Positions 44,694 through 53,751 of a stretch of 64,000 bases of DNA are shown piece after piece. The stretch is from Sporocytophaga myxococcoides (GTDB lineage: Bacteria; Bacteroidota; Bacteroidia; Cytophagales; Cytophagaceae). How positions within the stretch are numbered: the stretch's first letter is position 1; every line of letters starts with the position of its first letter. The position numbers were made by a program, and so were the translations under genes. The stretch lies in the NCBI RefSeq assembly GCF_000775915.1, contig NZ_BBLT01000001.1, forward strand, positions 682,001 through 746,000, read 5' to 3'. Under the pieces are notes generated by a model. The model made no database searches. It was not told the origin of the DNA and saw only the letters and a list, made by a program, of their open reading frames with translations.

Positions 44694-45521
44694 ATGAGAT
44701 TGATGGAGATGTTGAACAAAGTGAAATTGATACTATTGTCATTTGCCATAGTTATTGGCTGCAGCAAGGTTCCGGTGACAGGAAGGAAACAATTGGATAT
44801 TGTTCCTAATTCGCAGGTATTGGCCCTTGCAAAGACTGAGTATAATGAGTTTTTAAGAACCAATAAGGTCGTAAATAATACATCACAGGCTGAGGAGGTA
44901 GAAAAGGTAGGACGAAATATTGCCAATGCTGTAGAGGCTTATATGAAGAAAGAAAAGCAGACAAAATTGCTTGAAGGGTATAATTGGCAGTTTAATTTGG
45001 TGGAAGATTCACAAATCAATGCTTGGTGTATGCCTGGAGGAAAGGTTGTCGTATTTACTGGTATTTTGCCTATTACTAAGAATGATGCCGGACTTGCAAC
45101 AGTTATGGGACATGAAATTGCCCACGCCGTTGCAAGGCATGGGAATGAAAGGATGAGCCAGGGGTTAACTGCTCAGCTTGGAGGTCTGGCGCTTGACGTT
45201 GCTTTGAGTAGTAAACCGAATGAGACAAGGAATCTGTTTATGGCAGCATATGGCGTAGGAACAAATGTTGGAATTTTACTTCCCTATAGCCGATTACAGG
45301 AGTCAGAAGCTGACCGCATAGGTTTAATATTTATGTCAATGGCTGGTTATGATCCTCGAGAAGCGATAAACTTTTGGGAGAGGATGGAAAAAGCAAGCCA
45401 GGGAGGGGAACCTCCGGAGTTTCTTTCAACTCACCCAAGTCATAAGACCAGGATTGAGGAATTGAAAAAACAACTTCCAGAAGCTCTGAGATACTATAAT
45501 CAAGCAGTTAGTAGAAGATAA
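44694..45521 (+). CDS. M48-family metallopeptidase lipoprotein
   Basis: A 275-residue protein with a lipobox (AIVIGCS, Cys about residue 25). The zinc motif HEIAHAVARH (near 130-140) and the third ligand in ESEADRIG define an M48 peptidase of the Oma1/YcaL/BepA-like group. It lacks the TPR tail of BepA. It probably does quality control at the envelope. ATGs at 44703 and 44709 are alternative starts. It is divergent from the FAH gene. Confidence 0.92.
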   Translation: MRLMEMLNKVKLILLSFAIVIGCSKVPVTGRKQLDIVPNSQVLALAKTEYNEFLRTNKVVNNTSQAEEVEKVGRNIANAVEAYMKKEKQTKLLEGYNWQFNLVEDSQINAWCMPGGKVVVFTGILPITKNDAGLATVMGHEIAHAVARHGNERMSQGLTAQLGGLALDVALSSKPNETRNLFMAAYGVGTNVGILLPYSRLQESEADRIGLIFMSMAGYDPREAINFWERMEKASQGGEPPEFLSTHPSHKTRIEELKKQLPEALRYYNQAVSRR

Positions 45522-45526
45522 ACTAT

Positions 45527-45569
45527 CTTAAAGCAAAAAGCTTCCCATTGGGAAGCTTTTTGCTTTAAG
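45527..45569. terminator. Strong bidirectional terminator, 20-base stem
   Basis: A perfect inverted repeat of two 20-base arms (AAGCAAAAAGCTTCCC core) separated by 3 bases, with A-rich and T-rich sides. It sits between the convergent M48 and CAP-domain genes and is one of the strongest hairpins in the window. Confidence 0.9.
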
Positions 45570-45583
45570 TTTTATTAAATGAG

Positions 45584-47989
45584 TTATTGTTTTGGGCTAC
45601 AGGCTCTGCAAAAGTATACTTTTAGTTCTTCTTCTTTAAAAAGCATAAAATTAATTTTATCAATTCCGAAAAGACTACAGAATCTAAGAGGATTCATATC
45701 TTTCGCTTTTAGAAAATAAGATTCAAATTCCTTTTTTTCAAAGAGTTCGGGCCTTGTAATTGCTATAGAGAGAAAGTTAAATAGCATATCCTCTGAATAT
45801 TCCCCTTTTTGCATAATAGGAAATAAAATTTCAAGCGCCCATGCTTGACGACCACTTTCGGCGAAAAACTTTGCAACGGCAAGCAAATCATCAGAATTTA
45901 ACTCAGTTGTTTTATAGTATTTTTTTACCAGATTTATGGCATCGTCTCTGTATTTAAATTTTTTATTGGTAAGAAAATATGGAGAAATCAGAATCTGAAA
46001 GTTGAGATATAATTTATTGATCAGCTTTTTGTCAATCTTAGTGTTATAAAGTGCTTTTATATTTTTCATAAAGCCTTCCGGCGACTGAAGATAAGCAGAA
46101 TCTGCAGCCCAGGCTTTTAATGTGAGATCACAGATATTATATTTAATGTATACATTGGTTGGGTCTAATGCTGATGCCTGATTGAGCTCTCCTATATAAT
46201 CAAATTTTTGACCAAGTTCCTTTCTGAATAGTATCTGATTGTTTATCAGCTGGGCAAATTCTTTTGTTTTCGGAGGGTTCAACGAAGTTAACAAGTCTGC
46301 AGAAAGTTCTCCATTGCTAATAGCATCAAATATAACTGTTTGAAGAGTTGTGGCTACCGGAATATCTTTTTTGGCCAATGCATTTTTGTAATGAATAGCA
46401 AGAGAGTCTTTATTTCTTGTCAGGTCTATCCTTTCAACAATCTTAAGAAACAGGATAGCTTTACGTTCTCTGGCAAGAAGAAATTCCATTGCTCTGGAAA
46501 GACTGTCTTTCTGGAGCTCTTCTTTTATTTTTTCTTTACTTAATTTAGTAAGGTAATTAAAAGGAGTATTTTTTACGTCACGGTAAAACTGGTCCCAGTT
46601 TTCCTGGGCTTTAATTACACGCTTTATGGTATCATTAAGCTGAAAAGACTGCAATACCTGGATGATGCTTTCGGCCCTGCTTTTCTGCAATTCCTGATTT
46701 CTTTCAGTACTACCTTCAATAGATGAGTAGGCAAGAACAACAACCTCAGTTATATTATATTTATTTAAATTGAGAGAGTCATAAAATGGTCTGATATCTT
46801 GTTCAGAATAAACAGACTTGTCTTTCTCAAATGGTATGGTAAATTTTAAATTCTTTTTTTTGGAGATTTCTGATTTCAAGAGAGTGTCAACAAAAAACTC
46901 TGTAGAAATAATCGATCTGCTGGAAGAAAGTCTGGGATAGTCTACATAATAGGTGCAGAGGTGATTGTCTTTAATGACCATCAGATTACACACATATTCA
47001 TCGTTTTTCAATTCTGTCGGAATTTCACCAAGATATGCATATAGAGCATTGGAGGAAGCTTTCGTGTTAGATTTTAAAAGGTCTTTTAATGCAACCGGAA
47101 CAAGCATAATTCCATCGAAAGCAAACGATCTGTGTACTATATTTCCGCTAGAACATGGAAATTGACTTCTAAGAACTATATCTACAGAAAAAGAAAATAT
47201 TCCTTCGGTTTCAGGAAATGTTTTATTGAAAAGTCCGAGATCTCCAAAGGAATAATAAACCTTCCCATTTTCTACAATGATTTTATTTTCTACATAATCC
47301 GGAATTTTATTAAAATCTCCGGCACATTTTCCGCATATAACTTCATTAGAAGGTGCAATGCCAAAAGCATTTTCAATATTTATTTTTTTTGATGGATAAA
47401 AAGTCTTTTTGTCCTTGTTCTTTATAGATGAGGGGAAATTGTAAGCCATAGGTCCAAATACCTGAGCTATATAAATACATTTTTTTTCAGGAATTATTCC
47501 TATCCCTATTCCTGTAGCAGAAAATTCCCGGTTTACAAGGTTTATTGAGTTGCTGGAAGTATTCAGACTTGATCTTACAAAAGCAAGTGCTGCGCTTTCA
47601 TAAGTATTTATTTTAATTGGCTCTTTTTCTTTATAAATAGTAAAAGGTCTGTCCGTATAAATGACATCAACATTTTCAGCTACCTTTTCATGAGTACCTT
47701 TAAAGCTTTCCACCCTTTGTTCCACTGTGGCCATATTGGGATTATCCTGATTATGGACAAGGTTGTCTACTTTTTTAATGTATTTTGCCTGGTTATTGGC
47801 AGCCGCTGTCAGTATGGAGTCTTTGACAAAAGGAGAGAGGCCCAGAGAATCACGTACCTCATTTAGTTTCAGGTAGATTTTCTGTGTAAGAAGTTTTTCG
47901 TCAAAATTATTAAAATCGATGGGGGTTTGAGCAAATAGTCCTCTGAAAGAAAGTAATAATATTAAAAATGAAAAAGTGATCAGTCTCAT
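45584..47989 (-). CDS. Large secreted protein with a CAP/SCP domain and an OmpA-like segment
   Basis: An 801-residue exported protein with a signal peptide (ITFSFLILLLSFRGLFA). A CAP domain (about 35-185) has the core LTAAANNQAKYIKK and VAENV, together with GIGIGIIPEKKCIYIAQVF. The middle (about 380-470) has an OmpA-like loop with VVVLAYSSIEGSTERNQELQKSRAESI, and the rest is helical. The CAP-plus-OmpA mix is unusual. It probably acts at the cell surface; no enzymatic role is shown. Confidence 0.75.
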   Translation of the reverse strand: MRLITFSFLILLLSFRGLFAQTPIDFNNFDEKLLTQKIYLKLNEVRDSLGLSPFVKDSILTAAANNQAKYIKKVDNLVHNQDNPNMATVEQRVESFKGTHEKVAENVDVIYTDRPFTIYKEKEPIKINTYESAALAFVRSSLNTSSNSINLVNREFSATGIGIGIIPEKKCIYIAQVFGPMAYNFPSSIKNKDKKTFYPSKKINIENAFGIAPSNEVICGKCAGDFNKIPDYVENKIIVENGKVYYSFGDLGLFNKTFPETEGIFSFSVDIVLRSQFPCSSGNIVHRSFAFDGIMLVPVALKDLLKSNTKASSNALYAYLGEIPTELKNDEYVCNLMVIKDNHLCTYYVDYPRLSSSRSIISTEFFVDTLLKSEISKKKNLKFTIPFEKDKSVYSEQDIRPFYDSLNLNKYNITEVVVLAYSSIEGSTERNQELQKSRAESIIQVLQSFQLNDTIKRVIKAQENWDQFYRDVKNTPFNYLTKLSKEKIKEELQKDSLSRAMEFLLARERKAILFLKIVERIDLTRNKDSLAIHYKNALAKKDIPVATTLQTVIFDAISNGELSADLLTSLNPPKTKEFAQLINNQILFRKELGQKFDYIGELNQASALDPTNVYIKYNICDLTLKAWAADSAYLQSPEGFMKNIKALYNTKIDKKLINKLYLNFQILISPYFLTNKKFKYRDDAINLVKKYYKTTELNSDDLLAVAKFFAESGRQAWALEILFPIMQKGEYSEDMLFNFLSIAITRPELFEKKEFESYFLKAKDMNPLRFCSLFGIDKINFMLFKEEELKVYFCRACSPKQ

Positions 47990-48013
47990 ATTTTACCTCA
48001 AACCTTATCTTTA

Positions 48014-48823
48014 CTAAACTTTATGATTAAATTTTCTAAGTTTTATCTCTGTCAGTTTTTTCTTAGTGCTTAGGGCAAAGTCTCCTTTCATCATCCAATC
48101 GTAGTAAGAAGGGTCCTTTTGTAATACGTCTGTAACCTTCATGTTCTTATACTTTCCAAAGTTGAAAACTTCTTCACCTTTGTCGTTAAGAACCATTCTA
48201 CCAGCAAGATCCACAAATTGAGAAGCTGTGAGTTCATGCAATGCATTCATGTCGTTTTTAACAGGAATGAATTCTTTTCCGTCTCCATCTTTAATGGTAC
48301 AGCCTTCATATTTAAGGATCTGAGCTTTCAGAACTTCGAATGTAGCGATGGTATCAGCTTCAGCACTATGAGCTCCCTCGAGATCTTTATTGCAATAGTA
48401 CTTATATGCGGCAGAAAGGTTACGTGGTTCCATCAAATGATAGATTCTTTGTGCATCTACCATTTTCCTGTTGGTTATATCGAAATCGACTCCGGCTCTT
48501 AAAAACTCTTCTACAAGAACAGGTACATCAAAACGAAGGATATTAAACCCTGCGAGGTCACACCCCTGAAGCATTGTAGCAAACTGAGCAGCAACACTCT
48601 TAAAGGTTGGTTTATCTTTTACATCTTCATCATAAATACCATGAATGAGGCTGGATTCCAGGGGGATTGGTATTGTGGGGTTTATCCTGGTGGTTTTAAT
48701 GATTTGCTCATTATTGGGCATTACCTTCAGGACGGATATTTCGACAATTCTGTCGTTGGTAATGTTTGTACCTGTTGTCTCCAGGTCAAAAAAAGCGAGA
48801 GGTTTTTTTAGATTTAGCCCCAT
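48014..48823 (-). CDS. DnaQ-like 3'-5' exonuclease
   Basis: A 269-residue DEDD-type exonuclease. Exo I is FFDLETTG, Exo II is LAGFNILRFDVPVL and Exo III is HSAEADTIATFEVL, giving the full set of catalytic acids. A C-terminal extension of about 80 residues follows, with a final helix-rich part (DYVLKKDPSYYDWMMKGDF-like). The start is placed at the ATG at 48823, because an upstream ATG at 48952 would overlap a terminator hairpin. The role could be repair or proofreading; it is not the polymerase epsilon-subunit gene itself. Confidence 0.85.
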   Translation of the reverse strand: MGLNLKKPLAFFDLETTGTNITNDRIVEISVLKVMPNNEQIIKTTRINPTIPIPLESSLIHGIYDEDVKDKPTFKSVAAQFATMLQGCDLAGFNILRFDVPVLVEEFLRAGVDFDITNRKMVDAQRIYHLMEPRNLSAAYKYYCNKDLEGAHSAEADTIATFEVLKAQILKYEGCTIKDGDGKEFIPVKNDMNALHELTASQFVDLAGRMVLNDKGEEVFNFGKYKNMKVTDVLQKDPSYYDWMMKGDFALSTKKKLTEIKLRKFNHKV

Positions 48824-48925
48824 TGATGTTTTACTGAAAATTGATAACTGGTTCTGATTTTCCACAGTGAAACTGAAGTTAATGATTCCTCTTTCAGTAA
48901 ATAACCATGTTAAATATTTGACTAA

Positions 48926-48965
48926 AATAATAAAGCAATTGAAAGATTCCAATTGCTTTATTATT
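48926..48965 (-). terminator. Terminator after mpl
   Basis: A perfect 16-base stem (AATAATAAAGCAATTG and its complement) with an 8-base loop lies just beyond the mpl stop on the minus strand. It separates mpl from the exonuclease gene and supports a downstream start for the latter. Confidence 0.75.
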
Positions 48966-48969
48966 TAAA

Positions 48970-50349
48970 TTATTGCTGAACTATCTCCTTGGCAAGTTTC
49001 TTCAGATCAAAACCTCCAAAGTTTCCTGAGCTCATCAGTAAGAGGTTTTTACCTTTCCAGTTTGTTTTTAAGATAAACTCTTTTAACGATTGATTTTCAG
49101 TGAATACTTTTAACTTTTCACTGTTAAAAGCTTTGATTACATCTTCCGGTGAAATCGGGTCAAGCTTTTTATGTTCAAATGTTTGAGGATTAAAGTATAC
49201 AACCGGAAGGTCAGCAGACTTAAACGTATCTTTATATTGTACTAAAAATTCTTTATTTAAAGAACTGAAAGTGTGTAATTCAAGGATAGCCACCAGTTCA
49301 TTTTCAGGAAATTGCTTTTTTACAGCTGCAGTTGATGCCTTTAGCTTTGAAGGTGCGTGAGCAAAGTCTTTAAATACAGTGGTGTCATTTGTTTTCTCAA
49401 GCACTTCCAGTCTGTCTGCTGCTCCTTTAAAACTTTGAATAGCTTCATAGAACATCTCGTCTGTTATTCCAAGTTTCGAAAGTACTGTTTTAGCACCACT
49501 CAGATTGCGCATATTATGCTTTCCGAAAATCTGCACCGGAATTTTTTTATTGTGATCAATCAAATATGTTTGACCATTGATAATATCATGCTTATGAGCA
49601 GTATATGCAATTCCTTGAACATCTTCTCTTTCTTTTCTGCAAATTACAGAGACAAGGTCATCGTTCTCACAGAAAATTAAGGTACCCCCTTTAGGAGATG
49701 AATCTGCAAAAAGATCAAATTGTTTAACGTATTCATCAAATGTGGGATATACGTTAATGTGATCCCAGGCAATTCCACTCATCAGACCTATATGATGATG
49801 GTAATGAAGGAATTTAGGGGTTTTATCTATTGGAGAAGACAAATATTCATCACCTTCAATAATAATAATCGGAGCATCCTCCGTTAATTTTACCATCAAA
49901 TCAAATCCTTCAATCTGAGCTCCAACAAGATAGTCAAACTTTCTGTTGAAGTGTTTCAGAACATGAAGAATCATGGAAGTGATGGTAGTTTTGCCATGGC
50001 TTCCTGCTATTACTATTCTTTGTTTGTCTATTGATTGTTGATAGACATATTCAGGAAAGGAATAGATTTTTAATCCAAGTTCTTGCGCCTTTATTAATTC
50101 CGGGTTGTCCTTTTTTGCATGCATGCCAAGAATGACAGCATCTAACTCTGTGGAAATTTTTTCAGGAAACCAGCCAATTTTTTCAGGAAGAATTCCTGCT
50201 TTTTCAAGTCTGGTTCTGGAAGGTTCAAAAATTTCATCATCTGATCCTGTTACTATTAAACCTTTTTGAAGCAAAGCGAGGGCGAGATTATGCATTGCAC
50301 TGCCTCCGATTGCAATAAAATGGACTTTTTGCCTTTTGGGGTTCATCAA
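48970..50349 (-). CDS. mpl: Peptidoglycan-recycling ligase (Mpl-type Mur ligase)
   Basis: A 459-residue Mur-ligase-family enzyme that attaches a recycled tripeptide to UDP-MurNAc. It opens KVHFIAIGGSAMHNLALAL, with the ATP-binding loop IAGSHGKTTITSMI, the metal and substrate block GDEYLSSPIDKTPKFLHYHHHIG, and DFAHAPSKLKAS. The length and opening fit Mpl better than MurC. A full promoter lies upstream at 50367-50397. Confidence 0.9.
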   Translation of the reverse strand: MMNPKRQKVHFIAIGGSAMHNLALALLQKGLIVTGSDDEIFEPSRTRLEKAGILPEKIGWFPEKISTELDAVILGMHAKKDNPELIKAQELGLKIYSFPEYVYQQSIDKQRIVIAGSHGKTTITSMILHVLKHFNRKFDYLVGAQIEGFDLMVKLTEDAPIIIIEGDEYLSSPIDKTPKFLHYHHHIGLMSGIAWDHINVYPTFDEYVKQFDLFADSSPKGGTLIFCENDDLVSVICRKEREDVQGIAYTAHKHDIINGQTYLIDHNKKIPVQIFGKHNMRNLSGAKTVLSKLGITDEMFYEAIQSFKGAADRLEVLEKTNDTTVFKDFAHAPSKLKASTAAVKKQFPENELVAILELHTFSSLNKEFLVQYKDTFKSADLPVVYFNPQTFEHKKLDPISPEDVIKAFNSEKLKVFTENQSLKEFILKTNWKGKNLLLMSSGNFGGFDLKKLAKEIVQQ

Positions 50350-50366
50350 TTCCTATTTTGGGACTG

Positions 50367-50397
50367 CAAAATTAAAATAAATTAAGAGAGCTACAAA
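50367..50397 (-). promoter_or_regulatory. Bacteroidota-type promoter of mpl
   Basis: On the minus strand the -33 element TTTG (50394-50397) is followed by 19 bases and then TAATTTTG (50367-50374), a TAnnTTTG -7 box. Spacing fits the Bacteroidota consensus, and the start codon lies 18 bases further. Confidence 0.6.
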
Positions 50398-50509
50398 CAG
50401 TTGTATAGAATATGACTTTTCCTGTGAATAACTATGAGGATAATTTAATGGAAAATAAAAGTGGTCTATCCCTGAAGTTTTAATGACTTATTATATTTTT
50501 GTTAATAAT

Positions 50510-52084
50510 ATGGAGTCAGAAAAATCGGTAAGAAAACCTTCAGGTAAGAGTAAATTAGCACAAACTGGTCTTATTCAGTCATTAGGGAAAATGCCTCCTC
50601 AGGCATCTGAACTTGAACAGGCAGTTTTAGGTGCTTTAATGATTGAAAAGGAAGCCTTAACCATAGTAATAGATATTTTAAAACCGGAAAGTTTTTATCA
50701 CGAAAAACATCAGAAAATATACGCATGTATATTGGAACTTTTCGATGAATCTGAACCTGTTGACATATTAACAGTTACCCAAAAGCTTAGGACAAAGGGG
50801 GAGCTTGAGTTTGCCGGAGGAGCATATTATATTACTGAACTAACTACTCGGGTTAGTTCTGCTGCGAACATTGAAACCCATGCCCGTATCATATCTGAGC
50901 AGGCAATTAAAAGAGAGCTAATTTCCATAGCTTCTGAAATTCAAAGAGAAGCTTTTGAAGATACTACAGACGTTTTTGAATTGCTGAACAGGACTGAACA
51001 ATCTCTTTATCAGGTTTCTGAAGCGAATATCAGGAAGAATTATGCTGAAATGAGAGCTATTTTAAGAGAAGCTCTAGATGAACTTGTTTCCAGAAGAAAT
51101 CAGGAAAATGCACTTACAGGGGTGCCAAGTGGGTTCACAGATCTGGATAGAATTACATCAGGTTGGCAAAAAAGTGACCTTATCATCTTGGCAGCTCGTC
51201 CAGGTATGGGTAAAACTGCATTCGTTGTCTCAGCAATGAGAAATGCTGCTGTAGATTTTAAAAAAGGAGTTGCAATCTTTTCACTAGAGATGTCTGCTGT
51301 TCAGTTGGTAAACAGGTTGATATCAGCAGAAGCTGAGCTTGATAGTGAAAAAATCAAAAAAGGAAACCTGGAAGAATATGAGTGGCAGCAGTTGCATCAC
51401 AAAATTAGAAAACTTGATTCTGCACCTATATTTATAGATGATACTCCCGGTCTTTCAATTCGAGAGCTTCGTACTAAATGTCGAAGGTTGAAAGCAAAGA
51501 ACGATATCCAAATGGTTATCATAGATTACCTTCAGCTCATGACTGCAGAGGGCGGAAAAGGCGGACCTGGAAACAGGGAGCAGGAAATTTCTCAGATATC
51601 TAGGGCTTTAAAGAACCTTGCAAAAGAAATAAATGTGCCGGTAATTGCACTTTCTCAGCTAAGCAGGGCCGTGGAAACCAGGGGAGGCGATAAGAAGCCT
51701 CAGTTGTCAGATTTAAGGGAATCTGGAGCTATTGAACAGGATGCGGATATGGTGGTCTTTCTTTATCGTCCTGAATACTACAAAATTGATGAGGATGAAA
51801 TGGGTAATTCTTTAAAAGGAATGGGTGAAGTAATTATTGCCAAGCACAGGAATGGTAGTCTTGATAGTGTTTTTCTCAAGTTTATTGGGAAATACACCAA
51901 ATTTGCCGATCTTGAAAAGTCGTCGTTCGGCGGAGGTGGCGGTGGTGCTAGTCCTATGGAGGATAATTACAATCCTAATAATTTTGATTCTGGAGGAGCA
52001 AAGACTTTCAGCAGTAAAATTAATGACTTCGGAAAACAAAACAGCCCGGAAGGTGGTAATGACGATGACTCGGTTCCTTTTTAA
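50510..52084 (+). CDS. dnaB: Replicative DNA helicase (DnaB)
   Basis: A 524-residue hexameric helicase for the replication fork. The N-terminal domain begins PPQASELEQAVLGALM, Walker A is ILAARPGMGKTAF, and later motifs are FSLEMSA, IDYLQLM and SDLRESGAIEQDADMV. No intein is present. The C-terminus is gly-rich (about 455-500) and ends DDDSVPF, which resembles the acidic C-terminal tip of SSB proteins. The ATG at 50510 is chosen, as it gives the common start. Confidence 0.96.
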   Translation: MESEKSVRKPSGKSKLAQTGLIQSLGKMPPQASELEQAVLGALMIEKEALTIVIDILKPESFYHEKHQKIYACILELFDESEPVDILTVTQKLRTKGELEFAGGAYYITELTTRVSSAANIETHARIISEQAIKRELISIASEIQREAFEDTTDVFELLNRTEQSLYQVSEANIRKNYAEMRAILREALDELVSRRNQENALTGVPSGFTDLDRITSGWQKSDLIILAARPGMGKTAFVVSAMRNAAVDFKKGVAIFSLEMSAVQLVNRLISAEAELDSEKIKKGNLEEYEWQQLHHKIRKLDSAPIFIDDTPGLSIRELRTKCRRLKAKNDIQMVIIDYLQLMTAEGGKGGPGNREQEISQISRALKNLAKEINVPVIALSQLSRAVETRGGDKKPQLSDLRESGAIEQDADMVVFLYRPEYYKIDEDEMGNSLKGMGEVIIAKHRNGSLDSVFLKFIGKYTKFADLEKSSFGGGGGGASPMEDNYNPNNFDSGGAKTFSSKINDFGKQNSPEGGNDDDSVPF

Positions 52085-52101
52085 ATAATAAATCAAGGTT
52101 C

Positions 52102-52641
52102 ATGAAATTTATATCCCATCAGGAAATAAACCCCGTCATTTGTGGATATTATATTCACCCAATGGACCTTGAAGTTCCAAAAGACAAAGAGTTGTTTATT
52201 AAGATTATTAAATGTCTTTTTAAACCAGGTGATGAAATGTATTTCATTGCTTATGGGAGAGAAAATAAAGATCTGGATTTTGATCTAATCCGGGAGCAAT
52301 TCTACGAATTTGGAGATATTAAAGAAGTACAGCTGGAAAAGGTGGAAGATTTAGCTTGTCTTTGCAGGATAACTTATACCAAAGAAAGACATCGTTTAAT
52401 TTTTGCTCTATGGTCATTTTTTAAATCACTACGTTTTTTTAATCCTTTGCCAGATCTGGATTGGAAAACATTTTCCTCTTACGATTGCAATTTATTTGAA
52501 TCAGATCCAGAAGGCAGGAAAATGTTTGCGTTTAACTTCATGAATTTCCTTTGCATTAAAGGGTCCGGAGGGGAAAGTATGATGATCAATTATAAAAAGG
52601 AATATACGCTTCCTGATATACATCAATTAATAGGTATTTAA
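52102..52641 (+). CDS. Hypothetical protein downstream of dnaB
   Basis: A 179-residue soluble protein with no recognised domain. It contains several aromatic-rich segments, such as RLIFALWSFFKSLRFFNPL, and a C-terminal GSGGESMMINY. It lies 17 bases after dnaB on the same strand and is probably co-transcribed. No function can be named. Confidence 0.6.
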   Translation: MKFISHQEINPVICGYYIHPMDLEVPKDKELFIKIIKCLFKPGDEMYFIAYGRENKDLDFDLIREQFYEFGDIKEVQLEKVEDLACLCRITYTKERHRLIFALWSFFKSLRFFNPLPDLDWKTFSSYDCNLFESDPEGRKMFAFNFMNFLCIKGSGGESMMINYKKEYTLPDIHQLIGI

Positions 52642-52653
52642 TTTACCATTGAA

Positions 52654-53091
52654 TTACTCCTTCTTTGTATAAGAAGAAATCTGTTGCATAAGATAAGAAT
52701 AGAGCTCCTTGATTTCTGAAGGTGCATCTTTGCTGCCGCTTCCCCAGACATATCTGTATGTTTTGCCATCTTTTTCTATTTCTATAAAATGAAAAAGATT
52801 ACCAGGCTTATTATATTTTATTGATTCAACTTTTACCTTTTTAAGTTCTTTGTTAATACTCTTAATATTTTTTTTATCTAATGTTCCTATTTTCTCCTGA
52901 GACTTGCTTTCGTGAAAGCCTTCTGTAGCATATATTTCACCATCTTCAGTAAAGCCATAAGTTTTTTCCATACCGGTAAATCCTCCGCCACTGCCAAACT
53001 CCACAGAGTTATATATAAGCTTTTTTGAACTTGAACAAGCAAACGAACCAAGTAAAAGCATCGAAATTATAATTCTGGGAAATGTCATCAC
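52654..53091 (-). CDS. Hypothetical lipoprotein
   Basis: A 145-residue protein with a lipobox-like start (LLLGSFACSSS, Cys about residue 19). The body is basic and beta-rich, with TYRYVWGSGSKDAPSEIKELYSYL near the end. No known family was recognised. It probably lies at the envelope. Confidence 0.65.
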   Translation of the reverse strand: MMTFPRIIISMLLLGSFACSSSKKLIYNSVEFGSGGGFTGMEKTYGFTEDGEIYATEGFHESKSQEKIGTLDKKNIKSINKELKKVKVESIKYNKPGNLFHFIEIEKDGKTYRYVWGSGSKDAPSEIKELYSYLMQQISSYTKKE

Positions 53092-53124
53092 TACAATCAG
53101 TTTTTTAAAATTAAATTCTGGTTA

Positions 53125-53155
53125 AAAATAAAAAATGCCTGATTAAACAGGCATT
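53125..53155 (-). terminator. Terminator after the small basic secreted protein gene
   Basis: A hairpin AATGCCTG/CAGGCATT with a 6-base loop lies just beyond the stop of the minus-strand gene at 53160, followed on that strand by a T-rich run. Confidence 0.7.
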
Positions 53156-53159
53156 AAAA

Positions 53160-53399
53160 TTACTTATATTTTTTCTTGAATTGCTTTTCTTGTTTAGCGA
53201 GCTTATTTTTTTTCTTTTCAAGCTTTATTTTGTCGCTATACATTTCATCCTGGTTTCTTAGTTTTTTACGTTCCTTTTTCAGTTTCTTAACTTCTTTGCC
53301 AGGACCAGCAAGGCTGATGTTATTGTCAGCAGCCATCAGTGAAGATGCGGAAGATAGAGAAATCATTGCAGCTGCTGCCATTACAAACAGTTTTTTCAT
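53160..53399 (-). CDS. Small secreted lysine-rich protein
   Basis: A 79-residue protein with a signal peptide (LFVMAAAAMISLSSASSLMAA, cleavage before DNN). The mature part is extremely basic and charged, with repeated K-K-x-K clusters (for example KKLKKERKKLRN), and could form a helix or coiled coil. The ATG at 53399 is chosen over an upstream in-frame ATG at 53426. No family is recognised. Confidence 0.6.
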   Translation of the reverse strand: MKKLFVMAAAAMISLSSASSLMAADNNISLAGPGKEVKKLKKERKKLRNQDEMYSDKIKLEKKKNKLAKQEKQFKKKYK

Positions 53400-53503
53400 A
53401 GCTTTTAATTTTTGATGAATAATCATTAATTGTTGGATACTAGACTAAACCTGCAATCAAAAAAAATAGTTCCTCCTGCAAATTCTCTTGTTATGATACT
53501 TTT

Positions 53504-53533
53504 TTTGTTCAGTGATATTTTTATCTATCTTTG
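53504..53533 (+). promoter_or_regulatory. Promoter of tRNA-Pro
   Basis: TTTG at 53504-53507, an 18-base spacer and the box TATCTTTG at 53526-53533. This matches the Bacteroidota consensus (TTTG-17-23-TAnnTTTG), and the tRNA starts 13 bases further. Confidence 0.7.
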
Positions 53534-53545
53534 CAAAAAAATATT

Positions 53546-53619
53546 CGGGGTGTAGCGCAGCCTGGTAGCGTACTTGTATGGGGTGCAAGGGGTCGTGGGT
53601 TCAAATCCCGCCACCCCGA
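53546..53619 (+). tRNA. tRNA-Pro (GGG anticodon)
   Basis: A 74-base cloverleaf. The acceptor stem is CGGGGTG/CACCCCG with discriminator A at 53619. The anticodon stem is CTTGT/GCAAG, and its loop ATGGGGT gives anticodon GGG (Pro, CCC). The T arm is GTGGG-TTCAAAT-CCCGC. The CCA end is not encoded. It is the integration target of the adjacent element, which begins within or just after its 3' end. Confidence 0.95.
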
Positions 53620-53624
53620 CGAAC

Positions 53625-53656
53625 AAACCGCCTGTAATTCAGGCGGTTTCCTTTTA
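53625..53656 (+). terminator. tRNA-Pro terminator
   Basis: A 10-base stem AAACCGCCTG/CAGGCGGTTT with a 5-base loop follows the tRNA, then a T-rich run. Confidence 0.8.
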
Positions 53657-53751
53657 CCTGTAACCGAATTGGCAGAGGACCTGCCAAAAGGAACATTTTT
53701 AAAAGACTTCATCGGAGGTGTAAAACTTGGAAATATCCAACATCAACCCTG

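Noticed and set aside
48824-48952. Longer N-terminus of the DnaQ-like exonuclease from ATG 48952
   Set aside because: The extra 43 residues have no family match and would overlap the terminator hairpin of mpl at 48926-48965; the ATG at 48823 begins the recognised domain.
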